From Daedaleopsis sinensis (Eukaryota > Basidiomycota > Agaricomycetes > Polyporales > Polyporaceae), in contig CM066301.1 in NCBI GenBank assembly GCA_033807695.1, positions 1,612,001 through 1,676,000 on the forward strand: a stretch of DNA of 64,000 nt, given 5' to 3'. Below are positions 22,279-33,639 of the stretch, in pieces (position 1 is the stretch's first letter; each line of letters opens with the position of its first letter). The notes below the pieces were generated by a model, which saw nothing but the letters and a program-made list of their open reading frames with translations, did no database searches and had not been told where the DNA came from. Made by a program: the position numbers and the translations under genes.

Positions 22279-23640
22279 ATGCTCAGCACCCTCGCATCAC
22301 CAATCTCTCCAATGACACCTACCTCGTTCAACCCAATGTCATTTGGCAGCGGAGGAATGGGATATCATATGGATGGGTTCAAAGATAGCATCCGCATGGT
22401 ATGTACTCTCACCCAAAAGCCCCTTGGTATGACATCTATCCCTACATTATATAGTCCCAGTCAGCCGTCCCGCAACACATCCACGCACAGGCCATGCACG
22501 AGACAATGTATCTGCGGGAACAGGTCAACCAACTGCAGGTTCAGAACGCAGAGCTATTAGGGACCATCACATCGCTTCGGTATGTCGCCTATAAACATGC
22601 ATATACCCACTAATATTGTACGGCACATAGACTAGCCTACGAGTTTCTCGCCTCCGCCCATCCTGAACTCGTAGGAGGCTCGCAAATCGTCGTGCAGTCT
22701 AACGCCCCCGTTCCTCCCGACCCAGCGAGCCACCGTGATTCTGAAGGTCATCGTCACATCCGATTTTTCGCATACAAAGACTGGAAGCCTTACACACGCC
22801 ACGGTGAGTATGCCAACGAGGCACTCAACGAGGACAAGGTCCCCATATACATGGAAGCCCGAGACGGCTCTGTCATCAGCCGGTCTCTGTACGACCACAT
22901 CCGGACCACAGCGAAGCGATGTGTGCGAACACTGGAGCATGTCGGCCTCACCGCCTCGACCTGGGGCGAACTGACTCAGGGTGCGGCTGAATACATCCAG
23001 CGCGAACTGTTGGCGGTCTGGAAGGGGTTCAACGACGGTGAGTTCCTCTGGAAACTCAACGATTTCGGCACGCGCCAGTATCCCGACCTCACACGCAACC
23101 GTGCCAAAGGTGGTGAGATCAACGAGTTGGGTACCACATCAGGGGCCCGTCACAAGCGTCCCCTCGCCACCGCTGACCCTACGACACATATAAACGAACC
23201 CGCACCCAAGAAGGCGAAGTCTGGTATGTGTTTACTCGTCTTCTGGCACCCAATTTCGATTGCATGCAAGCTGACTACCTTCAGATAAACCGCGACCTCA
23301 ATCAAGCTCACACTCGCATAGGTCGCAATGGCAAAAAGGCATCAACAATGGTCACATGTGGACGATAACCCAGGACTCGGGACGTACCCCAACACCCGGA
23401 CCCTCAGTACTCCTTCCGTCCGCCGCTGTAGCATCAACTTCAAGGCTCTCGCCACCCGGGTCAACCCTCTCGTTGAACGCTGCACGCTGGCATCCCACTG
23501 CGGAGGACAACACTGAGGCGACTCCGACTCTTGATCTGAGCACGACCGGTGATCGTGCTCACTACGTCAGCACTGTCATCCCTCAACCTAGCCTCGACCC
23601 ATCAATACCGACGCACACTGCCGACCTCGATAACTCATCT
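22279..23640 (+). CDS. Coiled-coil DNA-binding-like protein, companion of Tnp2, 3'-truncated
   Basis: ATG 22279 begins a Met/Ser/Gly-rich exon. Introns at about 22399-22456 (GTATGT/ATATAG) and 22580-22631 (GTATGT/CACATAG) lead in frame to a short coiled coil (YLREQVNQLQVQNAELLG). A domain of about 180 residues rich in aromatic and charged residues follows (RFFAYKDWKPYT...VWKGFNDGEFLWKLNDFG), then a basic KKAKS stretch. A further exon starts near 23285 after a TTCAG acceptor and is Ser/Pro/Thr-rich. Around 23645 the frame runs into antisense copia sequence and stops there, so the native C-terminus is lost. It lies 186 bp downstream of Tnp2 on the same strand, suggesting it is the second gene of the element. 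The function is inferred only from position. Confidence 0.6.
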
Positions 23641-23644
23641 GCCA

Positions 23645-24577
23645 GCGGCCCAGAACGTCGTAGGGAGCTTCGACTGTGCGAGGAGAGCGGTAGCCCCCTC
23701 TGCAATCGCGCGATTTGCGCAACACCATTCTGATGTGGTTCGTCTGGCTCTGTGTGCTGCCGCTGTATCCCGTGCTGAATGCAGAAGTCGGTGTACGCCT
23801 TGCCCATGTACTCGCCACCCTTGTCATCGCGTGTACCCTTGATCTTGAGACCGAGGCAGTTCTCTGCGTACACCTTGTACGACTGGAACACGGCGAACAC
23901 ATCACTCTTCCGCTTGAGGTATGCAATCGCCCAGAAACGCGAAGCATCGCAGACAAAGATCATCCAGTAGACATAGCCCTCCGGTGTCGCGACCGGGAGC
24001 GGTCCCTTGAGGTCTGTGTGAACGAGCCCGATGCGAACTTCCTGGATGCGAAGCGAGGGATTGGATGGCGGTTGAGCTTCCCAAAAACAACAGCAGGCAG
24101 TACAACCCCCTCCCTCTCCGCCGGTTGAAACACCACAGACCCGACCCCCGCAGAGTGGATGATGTGCGAGTTGGCGAGGCGAATGGGGATGACGTGGGGC
24201 GAGTACGAGCGAAACCAGTGGCGGTGAGGGGTCTTGTGTGCAGAAGCACCTGTGTCGGTGTTCCAGTTAGCTGCTGCCGGCGTAGAGAGCCACAAAGTGC
24301 AATTCGAGGAGGACAGGAGAGCGTAGGCGCAACCAGCACTCACAGTAGCCGCACCAGCGGACTCCGTGGACGTCTGCTGGACGTCCTTCGAGGCCTCGGA
24401 CGCGGTGTCCTTGCGCTTGGGCTTCTGCGAGCGGAATCGAGCGCGTTCGGCGGCCTTCTCCTTCACCTTCATGCTGGCGTTGCGATACGCGAAGCACTCG
24501 CTCTCCGGGTGGCCCGACATGCCGCAAAACGTGCATTCGACGGAGGAGGCGGCGTTGGAGAGGACGGGAGTCAACAA
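23645..24577 (-). mobile_element. Copia retrotransposon remnant with internal deletions
   Basis: Read on the minus strand, it has the end of Gag with a CCHC zinc knuckle (CTFCGMSGHPESEC) and the aspartic protease site (WNTDTGASAH). A jump follows to KLNRHPIPRFAS of the integrase, then part of the integrase core (TRDDKGGEYMGKAY...EPHQNGVA). It then breaks off. Against the sister copy at 30.0-31.0 kb, the segment between protease and integrase is deleted here, whereas the integrase core missing there is present. There are no LTRs at either end. The remnant is inserted between two convergent genes and supplies the end of both frames. It is non-functional. Confidence 0.85.
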
Positions 24578-26940
24578 GGGCTGTCCAAGTCCTCATCGTT
24601 TTCTTCGGATGAGTCCTCAGATTCCGAATCAGAGTAGTACTTGTCCTTGGTATGACGCGCAAGGACTCTCTTGCGTGATTCCCTAGGTGACTTCAAGGAA
24701 GTGAATCCCATGGATGCACAGATATCGTTGCAAACATGCTCGCGCACGAAGGTTGCTATGCCCTCTTCGCCATGGTCACCTACACCACTTTCCCTGCAAA
24801 TAATATGAACATCATACGCATAGCAACATGCGAAATGTAACTTACCCTCCATCCTCGGTGTGCGTCATGATATTGAACAGAATGTTACCCTTGCCAGTCA
24901 GATGATTGAAGTGTCGCTTCTGCAACCGTCCCTTCGAGCCTACCAAAGAATGGTCAGTGATCTATCCAGCGTAGCATGTTACATACGTACTTTGAAGGTC
25001 AGCAAGAACCATTGTGCGAAGGCTCCACAGATAGGCAGCATGGGCGAAAGCGGTAACTGTAGCCCCAAGCTGGCTATGTGTGTGTTCTGGGTGTTGCATA
25101 GTGCCACTCCAACGTTCGACGGAGGACAAATGTTCAGGCTCAAGCAGCCAAACGATTCCTCGTAGATCTTGAGTAAGGGTTGCCTCGCTCCACTGTTCAG
25201 CGGTTATCCCAGACGCAGGGCTAGGGCAAGCATTAGCCCCTTCCTCAGGAACCTCACGAGCAATGTAGCACGTCGAGAATTCAAGATCTAGGCAATGGTT
25301 CAAAATCAGTTGGAGACGCATAATTAGTGCACACGAACCTTGCGCAACCTCGACACTGTTGCTAGAGGCATGCTCATAGAACTTGGAGAGGAAGTAGTCG
25401 CCTTTGTACAGGCGTTCAGCCTCCATCTCAAGATACACAGCGTTCTCATCAGAGGCCACTTTGCCCTCACGCCCATCAATCCTATGAAAGCGCTTGGCAA
25501 CATACTTCATCTCCTTGCCAACGAGGTCAAGTTTTATCTAACAGTGTATTAGCATCAGTTATACGATGAGTGTGTCACGGTGACTGTACCTTGTATACCC
25601 TCTTGGTAGCACCTGATGCAAAGGACGTATCATCAAGCTTTGCATTGCATGTTATGACTTGATCGTTCGACCACGACAAGCCAAAAGAGCCAGTTTTGAG
25701 GTCAATCTTCATCCGAGCGAGTTGGAGGATAATGTGTGTGTAGCTGGGGAGAGCATCGAGAGTCGAAGTCTTCGCCTGCTTCCTCTGAAGCGCCCTTCCA
25801 TAAGGGACAAAGGTTGAGCGAAGCGGAGCAGCAACCGAAGCTGGCAGAGTATATATTAGAAGCTGCACACAGGACATGATGATGAGCAAAACTCACTGCG
25901 AAGGCGCTTTGCTGAAGACTCATCATCCCAAGTGCCATGACGTTTACGATGAGCCTTCTCTAACTTCTTCTTCTCAGCCTCGGTACAAGAAGGGGCTGCG
26001 ACTATGCGATGCTTGTCGTAAAAGTATCCTAGAGACTCGTCATCGTCGAGAGCCTGCTCTGTAGCAAAATTACCAGGCCAGCGGATCTCAATCTCGTCCC
26101 TGTATAACTCAGATGTCAGCCTTAGGCATATGCCAGTGCCGCTACACAGAACGTACTTGTCGAGGGCCTTGGTGCACTTCTTTGTCCAAGCTACATTGAT
26201 CATCTGTAGATGTATATCGATAATCTCTGCATAATTAGAATGATATCAGCATATCTGAGCATGTGCAGTGAGGGAACGTACGTATCAGCTGGATAAGAAC
26301 GTGTCACTCGAGGCAGCCAAGAAATCCTGCTGTCCTTCTTGTTCGAGACGAAAGATTCTACTGCAACTGAAATCTCCTTGATCTCCGAAGCAGCAGACAT
26401 GGTAGTCTGCCTTTGAGACTGTGCGGCACTAAGAACGTGCTGAGGGAGGGCTGGAGCACGTTGTCGAGCGAACTGGCCGTTAAGACCACGATGCTGAGTT
26501 GCGTTGGCCCTGGCGTTCTCCATGTCGGTGATGGCCTGAGCTTTGAGTGCAGCACGAGATTCGTCACCAGCTAGACCGAGATCTGATAGTCATTAAGTGA
26601 AATATGGTAGTAACAAACTAAAACTCACCTCGTGCTCGGGTACAAGTACCACAGAGGTCGTCCCTGAAGTTCGTGCCTGCAGCCCCACAGTCCTCACACT
26701 GCGGATAGCCCTGTCGTAGGATAGTCAGTATACAAACAAGAGTAGACATGAGAGGAACACTGCGTACCTTGATCTTCTCAGCTCGTATGTAGTCTTCGTC
26801 TGTTTCGGCCTGCAAGATAAGAGTGCAGCGGCCGCACAATCCTTCGTGAGTTTTACGAGGGAAGGTGCCACCACAACCATCTTCTCGAATGGTCGGGATA
26901 TGTGTTGAGGCTCACCAGTGCGTCTCAGTCCTATCATTTA
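24571..26940 (-). CDS. Alpha-kinase with N-terminal zinc fingers
   Basis: A multi-exon minus-strand gene. The N-terminus has paired Cys motifs (CGGTF...CGRC and QCEDCGAAGTNF..LCGTC) on exons separated by introns of about 50 nt. The kinase domain shows the atypical alpha-kinase (MHCK/EF2K) marks. They are a Gly/Ala-rich GATKRVYK, the Lys of KYVAKRF, the ADLQ motif (Asp/Gln), NIMTHTEDGG, and a tail SGVGDHGEEGIATFVREHVCN.IC containing the Gly-rich and Cys residues that close the fold. Such kinases are strongly expanded in Agaricomycetes. An acidic Ser-rich tail (DSESEDSSEENDED) follows and ends at a TGA that lies in, or at the edge of, the copia remnant. The exact start is unclear (about 26900-26940). 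The kinase core looks complete and may be active; the substrate is unknown. Confidence 0.8.
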
Positions 26941-27749
26941 TATGTTCAAGTTCAGGCCACATGCAAAGCGTAGGAAGCGAAGTGGCTCCTCAAAGCATAG
27001 ATACCAAAGGATATATATTTTGTGGAGTATATCAAAGCCGTGCTTGCAAGCAGAGAGTGGCCAAAACATCATGATATTCGGGACTCACAAGTACGAGACA
27101 AGAGCGGGCCTGGCCACAGTCAAAGCACGACAATGTTTTGATTCAGAATCCTGCCATCTATGACTGCATCTTGACCACCCTTCCAAAGCTTTGCTGTAGA
27201 ATTCTCTTCAACGCACACTACTATATCAATGCTGACATTGATGGATAGGGTATGCGAGGTCATGAGCGTACTCGTCCGGAGTGTGCTTCCTAATTAGGAA
27301 GCTGCTACGCGCTGAGGCGATGCCCATATTAGGTATGACAACTTGACCACCTCTGTAGAGCACCCTTGATTAGGCTCAGAAAGTTGGTGTAGGATCTAAA
27401 TCAAGGAAACAAGTAACACCCGCCATGTTGTGGGTAGTACTCGTCTGCAGATAGACATACCTGTAACCATGGCCTGCCAGCAGCTGCTACTTCGCCCTCA
27501 TCACCACCTCCTCAAGTGACACACAGAAGCGATAGTGATGACGAGCTCGCAACACAATATATATGAGGAGAGAAGCAGCCGAGACACACGTCACAGCTAC
27601 GGAGTGAGAGGAGATAGGATGTCGTCGCAGACAGTACCTTGTGGGAGGAGACAAGATGTGGAAGCGCCCAGACGGGGAAGTCCCGGAGGCTGTGCCAATG
27701 AGTGTCGAGTCACAAAGGTGAAATGTGAAATTCATCCGTGGCCCTCCCG
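26941..27749. other. Intergenic, no clear gene
   Basis: Short frames only. A perfect 16-bp palindrome CTTCCTAATTAGGAAG lies at about 27286-27301. The stretch 27535-27745 has an open plus-strand frame of poor composition just before the hAT gene. Confidence 0.4.
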
Positions 27750-29202
27750 CCTACCATACACTATGCAAGCCTACCGCAAAGCACTCCAAAAGGAGTTCCC
27801 TCGACTTCTTGTATGTTGCTTTACGCTATATATAGGGAGCTTACGAGATACTTATAAGCAATATCCTACAGATATTTGCTTGCTTTCTACATGGCCTCAA
27901 CACAATCATTGGTGCTATCACTACGTTCACAGCAATGAAGCCCGTCCTGTCAAAGGCAACAGCTATTGTGACATTCCTTATATCATCACATTACTGGGGC
28001 GGGCAACTGAAGGAGGAAGCGAAGAAGAGGAACATCACCACAGCCCTGAAGAAGAACTGCGAGTCACGCTGGTATGCACTCGTCTTACATTGCCTGAGTG
28101 TTCTCACGTATAGGTAAATATCTGCTAGAATTGCGATATTATACAGTTATCTAATGAACGTGTTATAGGGAAGCTATCGCACACCTTTGCTGCCGGCCTG
28201 ATGCTGAGAAGTCTGTCAACGGCCTCTCGATTATCCCTACAAATATCCGTGCTACTGTTCTTCTCGGAGGGGAGACATTCTGGCCGCTTCTCAAGCAATT
28301 TGTCGAGACAGTCAAACCTCTCGTTGACGCAATAGGCAATCTCGAGTCTCGCAAAACAACTCTCGCCGACTGTATGCTCGAACTCATCCGTTGTGCACGC
28401 ACCATGACCCGGATCGAGCTCAAGGCCGACCATGATCACGAGTTTTGGCTGCATGCGAAGAGGGTCTTCAACGAACGCTTTCGGAAAATGGACACCGCCC
28501 ATCATTCCCTTGCCTTGTACCTGCACCCCCTCTGCCGACGTCTAGCAATCTCTCAAGTGGCCAGTGGACGCACGTACGAGTTCATGGAGAGAACAGCACT
28601 CGGAATTGCTAAGCAATGGAAGTGGGGAGACTCGTGTGGGCAGGCTCCAGACCGACCTCCTCACGTATCACAAGAGCGAGGGTCATTTCGCAGGCGGACG
28701 ACGGGACGCACTTGAGTGGTGGGAGACATTGCCACTGAAGACTCTCGCAATCACCCTTCACACCATTGTCCCTCATGCTGCTGACGTTGAAGGTCTATTC
28801 TCTGACCTAGGGGGGACACAGACAGCCAAACGCACTCGGCTCTCCGTGGAGACCTTCGAGAAACTCAGTAAACTGAGGTCCAATCTCACATACCACCTGC
28901 ACCAGAAGAACCTCCTCCACGGTATTCCCACCTGCCGCAAGCATGCCCATATGCACACGCATGCCACTCCTGGTGTCGACATTGACCTGGTTGAATCTCT
29001 CGAGAGCGACTTCGCATGGGTGCCCCCTCTTGTCGTTGATGAAGACCTTGCACCGTTGAGAGGTCCGGAGCTTGATGACATGGCAGAGCTGGATCGTGCC
29101 TGGGACGAGTTCGAGCGCGAGCACGGGACGGCATCAGCGGACGGCGACGGTCACAATGACGGAGCACGCACCACTGGTGATGTCTTGGAGGGACAGCTAT
29201 AG
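27750..29202 (+). pseudogene. hAT transposase, 5'-truncated and frameshifted
   Basis: Exons read TMQAYRKALQKEFPRLL, then after an intron (about 27811-27871) LHGLNTIIGAITTFTAMKP and SSHYWGGQLKEEAKKRN. These are family-typical blocks of the hAT RNase-H-fold transposase. A further intron (about 28114-28168) leads to REAIAHLCCRPDAEKS. Near 28630-28650 the frame shifts by one base. The new frame continues through the conserved C-terminal hAT dimerisation region (DALEWWETL ... PHAADVEGLFSDLGG) and an acidic tail to a stop at 29202. The N-terminal BED finger and first catalytic Asp are missing. The element cannot make a working transposase. A small hairpin (ATTTCTGCC/GGCAGAAAT) lies downstream at about 29402-29430. 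Confidence 0.8.
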
Positions 29203-29442
29203 GGTGGCACCAGCTACTTACCATGAAGAGGTGCAGGTGTATGGGGTTGACGGCGACGACGAGCAGGACTGGAGCGTGGACGAGATGGTGATGTCGACGT
29301 GGTAGACAGATACTGTAAACTCATGTAGTACTGCTGCTGCGAGGCGGCGCTAATGACAGGCGCTACAATCTATTTGCCGTCCTCTGCCACCTGGCAATTG
29401 CCATTTCTGCCATTCTGCCGGCAGAAATGCTCCAAACATTTC

Positions 29443-29560
29443 TGTCCTTAGACTTCACAGAGCTCGACTTAGGTGTGTATCTTTGTTATATCTTCAATAT
29501 AGACTTCACAGAGCTCGACTGAGGCCATTGTGATCGCTCTGAGGCCCGCTGCAGTCAACA
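29443..29560 (+). repeat. 5' LTR of copia element (118 bp)
   Basis: It begins TGTC and ends AACA directly before a primer-binding site. It contains two copies of AGACTTCACAGAGCTCGACT separated by about 30 bp. It is nearly identical, inverted, to 35104-35234. The start is slightly shorter than in that copy, so a few bases at the 5' end may be lost. Confidence 0.8.
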
Positions 29561-29583
29561 GGTTATGAGCCCTGCGCTCTGAC
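29561..29583 (+). other. Primer-binding site, half-tRNA-Met type
   Basis: GGTTATGAGCCCTGCGCTCT immediately follows the LTR. Its reverse complement (AGAGCGCAGGGCTCATAACC) looks like the D-arm and anticodon arm of a methionine tRNA with a CAT anticodon. It does not resemble a tRNA 3' end. Priming from an internally cleaved tRNA-Met is known for copia elements. Confidence 0.7.
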
Positions 29584-29812
29584 AGCCTCTAGATGTCCTC
29601 CCTGCCTGTCCATCGCTCTCCTGGACCCATTCTGGTCCCAGTCTCCTCGCTTTTCGCTCTGCTTGACCTCAATCATCTCGGGATCTCTCCTCCTCCTCTC
29701 CTCCTCTCCTCCTCGCATCCCTCGCATCCTTTCGCGATAACTCGCCACCGGTTGCTCCATTCGACTCGCGCTTTTGCCCACCATTCTCCCGCCACGTCAT
29801 TCACCCTCGACC

Positions 29813-32800
29813 ATGTTGCCGAGCGCCCCGACCTTCGACAAGCTCTCCAATCGCAACTTTCAGTCATGGAAGCTCGACATGGAGGCTAGGCTTCGCACTC
29901 TTGGTTGTCTTTGCATCGTGCAAGGCACCGAGACTAGGCCTTCGTTTGTTCCGCCTCTGGACGCTGGAGAACGTCGCGATCTGCGCGATTTCAACAACAA
30001 GGTGGACCTGGCAGACTGTGAGTGCTGGTTGCGCCTACGCTCTCCTGTCCTCCTCGAATTGCACTTTGTGGCTCTCTACGCCGGCAGCAGCTAACTGGAA
30101 CACCGACACAGGTGCTTCTGCACACATGACCCCTCACCGCCACTGGTTTCGCTCGTACTCGCCCCACGTCATCCCCATTCGCCTCGCCAACTCGCACATC
30201 ATCCACTCTGCGGGGCTCGGGTCGGTGGTGTTTCAACCGGCGGAGAGGGAGGGGTTGTACTGCCTGCTGTTGTTTTCCACGATGTACTGCATGTTCCTGA
30301 GCTCGCCAGCAATCTACTGTCTGTCTTCCACCTTACGCGTGAGAAGGGCTACTCTGTCCAGCTGGAGGGCGAGTGTGTCCTCTTCTACACCCAGGGGAAG
30401 CTGCGCTTTGAGGCCCTGGTGAACGAGCACAATGTTGGCTACCTGTCTGGTCACACTCTCCCCCAGTCGAAGAATGTGCTCTCTGCAGCCTCTTACCTGC
30501 GAAGAGGACCTCGCGCTCTGGCACCAACACTCCTCACACGTCAATCTCGACGACCTGCACACGGTTATTCGCAAGGAACTCGTTTCGGGCATCAGCATCC
30601 GCTCGAAGCGTCAGCCAGACCCCATCTGCGAGCCCTGCCTTGCCGGGAAGCTCAACCGCCATCCTATCCCTCGCTTCGCGTCCAGGAAGTCCACTCGCAT
30701 CGCCCTCGTCCACACAGACCTCAAGGGACCCCTCCCGGTCGCAACGCCAGAGGGCTACGCCTACTGGATGATCTTTGTCTGCGACGCTTCGCGTTTCTGG
30801 GCAATTGCGTACCCAGAGGGAGCTACCGCTCTCCTTGCGCAGTCGAAGCTCCCTCCGTCGTTCTGGGGTCTCGCAGTCTCGACGCTGGTGCACACTCGCA
30901 ACCGCATGCCCACTTCTGCCCTCAACGGCGGCATTCCCTGGACAGCGTGGAAGGGAGACGGGCGCAAACCGGATGTGTCCTACTTCCGCGTTTTCGGCTG
31001 CCTGGCCTACGTTCTGGTGCGCAAGAAGGACCGCAAGGCGCTGCAGCCCCACACGCGCAAGTGCGTCTTTGTTGGCTATCCGGAGGGCACAAAGGCATGG
31101 CGCTTTTGGGATCCTGCTGCGAAGAAGTTCCTCATCTCCTCGCACGCCGTGTTCGACGAACACTGCTTCCCTGGCAACTCGCCGTTCATCAACTTGTTCG
31201 GAGTCCCTCTCGACGACGTCGACATCCTGAGAGCACCCGACGACACAGAGGACCGGCCGGAGGGTGTTCCCGATCTGCCAGAGCTGCACAATCAGGGGGG
31301 TGACGATGACGATGATCCTGCACCTCCAGCGCCCCCCGCTGCGCCTCCTGCGCCTCATGCGCCGCAACATCCTCCTCCACCGTATCACGAGCCCTCTCCC
31401 GACGTCGATTCACGTCCTCCCAGTCCTCCTGCGCCTCCTGCACCTCCTGCGCGCGCTGCGCCAGCTCCTCCGCCTGACCCAGCTCCCCTCGCTCGCCCAT
31501 CTGTGCACAAGCAAGCTGATGTTCATGGCGGCTTCAGGCCCTACCCTGCGCTCGCTCGCAAGCTCCCCTCTCGCTCGACGCGCTACAACGGCTCGCTGAA
31601 CAACCAGGAACTCGAACGCCAGAACCGGGTCCCCAACGTCTTCGCATCGCTTCACAGTCTCCTGCGTCGACGCCCGAGCCCTCCGAGCGAGACAACACTC
31701 CGCAGCCGCACTCTCCTTCACCCGATCCTCTTGCTTCTGAGCCTGTCGATCCAGCTCCTCCCCCTGCGCCTGCGCGTAGAGCCCCAGCTCGTCCTCCTAC
31801 TCCGACGTCCTCTGATGACGAACTAGACCTCCTGTCTGGTGACCACGAGGATGTTTTCGCGTGCTCGTTCGCTGCAATGCTCGCTGGCATCGAGGACGTC
31901 TACATGGAGCAGCGCGACGACTTCCTCTCGCATGACGACGCACTGGCCTTCGCTTTCGAGTGCTGCATCGAGCATGCGTCGAAAGCAGAGCAGGAACACC
32001 TCAGGGAGCCTCGCTCCATGTCCGACGTCATGCGTCTGCCCCCGGACGAGCAGGACAAGTGGCTGAAGGCTGCCCAGGACGAGATCCAGTCGCTCGTTGA
32101 GAACGGGACGTTCCAGCTCGTGCAGCTGCCCCCTGGTCGAAAAGCCATTGGCTCTCGCTGGGTCTTTCGGGTCAAGCGCAATGCGGACGACTCAATCGAG
32201 CGTTACAAGGGCCATCTTCGTCGCGAAGGGTTTTGGACAGCGCCCTGGCTTCGACTACAACGAGACCTTTGCCCCAACGCCCAAGTGGGCCTCCATTCGT
32301 GCGATCCTTGCTATTGGACATCTCTTCTACATACCTGAACGGCGAGCTGCAGGAAGAGGTCTACATGCAGCAGCCTGATGGTTTTGTCGAGAAGTCCCCC
32401 GAGTGGGTGTGGCGTCTGTGCAAGTCGCCCTACGGCCTCAAGCAGGCTCGTCGTTGCTGGCACGAGAAGCTCCACGAGGTGCTCACGGAGATCAGCTTCA
32501 CTCGCCTTGTCTGCGAGCACAGCGTCTGGGTCTACATGCGAGACGGAGTGCGGATGTTTGTCCCAGTCTTTGTGGACGACATCACCATTGCAGGGAAGTC
32601 CAAGACCGCTATCCAGCGCGTTAAGGATGACCTCAGTGCGCGCTTCAAGCTCCGTGACCTTGGGCCGACGTCCTGGCTGCTCGGTGTCAAGATTGAACGC
32701 GACCGGTCGAAGCGCTCTCTCTCCATCTCGCAGCGCCAGTACGCTCTCGATATCCTCGAATGTTATGGCTTCGCAGACTGCGATCCTGTTGGCACACCGA

Positions 32801-33300
32801 TGGACCCTGGCCTCCGCCTCAGCGCAGAGATGGCTCCCTCCGCTCCTGCGGACATGCGCGCGATGCAGGACATCCCCTACAACCAAGCAGTTGGCTCCCT
32901 CTTCTACCTCGCTGTCGCAACGCGTCCAGACATCGCACGCACTGTTGGCAACCTTGCTCGCTTTTCGAAGAACCCTGGCATGACGCACTGGAAGGCGGTC
33001 AAGCACCTCTTCCGGTATATCAAGAGACCACGCTGGCTGCCCTGACACTGGCCGCTCCACCTCTGGCTATGTGATCAAGATGGGCACTGGTGCAATTTCC
33101 TGGTCCAGTCGCCTGCAGACAATTGTCGCGCTGTCTACCACGGAGGCGGAGTTTGTCGCTGCAGTTGCTGCTGGCCAGGAGGTACTCTGGCTGCGCAATC
33201 TCCTCACGGATTTTGGGTACGATGTCTCTGCTGCGTCGAAGCTGCGGATTGACAATCTCTCTGCACGCGAAAAACATGAAGCACCTTGATTTGCGCTTCT
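29813..33300 (+). pseudogene. Degenerate copia Gag-Pol
   Basis: ATG 29813 starts a Gag of only about 65 residues (FDKLSNRNFQSWKLDMEARL). It is fused by deletion to the region before the protease (30020). The protease site is WNTDTGASAHMT. Frames shift several times to 30500. The integrase zinc region follows (LWHQHSSHVN...CEPC), but the catalytic core is deleted between AIAYP and EGATALL. A long Pro/Asp-rich linker (31300-31500) precedes the reverse transcriptase, which has two frameshifts near 32210-32330. The reverse transcriptase retains PYGLKQA and the catalytic FVDD (32569-32580). A stop at 33043-33045 separates it from RNase H, which keeps ALSTTEAEFVA. Pol cannot be made from this copy. 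Confidence 0.85.
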
Positions 33301-33639
33301 ACTGGCTTCGGGATGAAGTAGCGAAGGGGCACATTGAGATTAATTATTGGTGTTTGGCGTGCCGGAGTCCATTATTGATGCAGAATTCATTATCGATTAG
33401 GTGGGATGGCGAGAGCGAACGGCAACTCCACCTTGTCCACGTTCGAGCTCGGAGTCGCTTCCTCTCTGTATTTCACGTTCTCATTGCATCACAAAAAACG
33501 CTTATTAAACTCTCGCTTGCAATGGCTCGGTCGCCAAAACACACGTAATTGGATTCGGGTTATCTACTGGCTCCATCTCAGTAAGTATTACCCACTATTA
33601 ATGCTATGATAGCGATACTGACTAATGTTGTTCTGGGCT

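Larger units (their letters stand above)
29443..33350 (+). mobile_element. Ty1/copia retrotransposon, 3'-truncated, degenerate
   Basis: The element has a 5' LTR (29443-29560), primer site (29561-29583), a CT-rich leader, a short gag start (29813), protease, partial integrase, reverse transcriptase and RNase H. It ends near 33350 in the middle of the RNase H tail, with no polypurine tract and no 3' LTR in this orientation. It is inert in cis. Confidence 0.88.

Noticed and set aside
30534..31388. Minus-strand frame of 284 codons
   Set aside because: It is the antisense shadow of the copia pol region and has no protein features.
31264..31500. Low-complexity Pro/Asp stretch as a separate gene
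   Set aside because: It is the linker between integrase and reverse transcriptase in the copia Pol.
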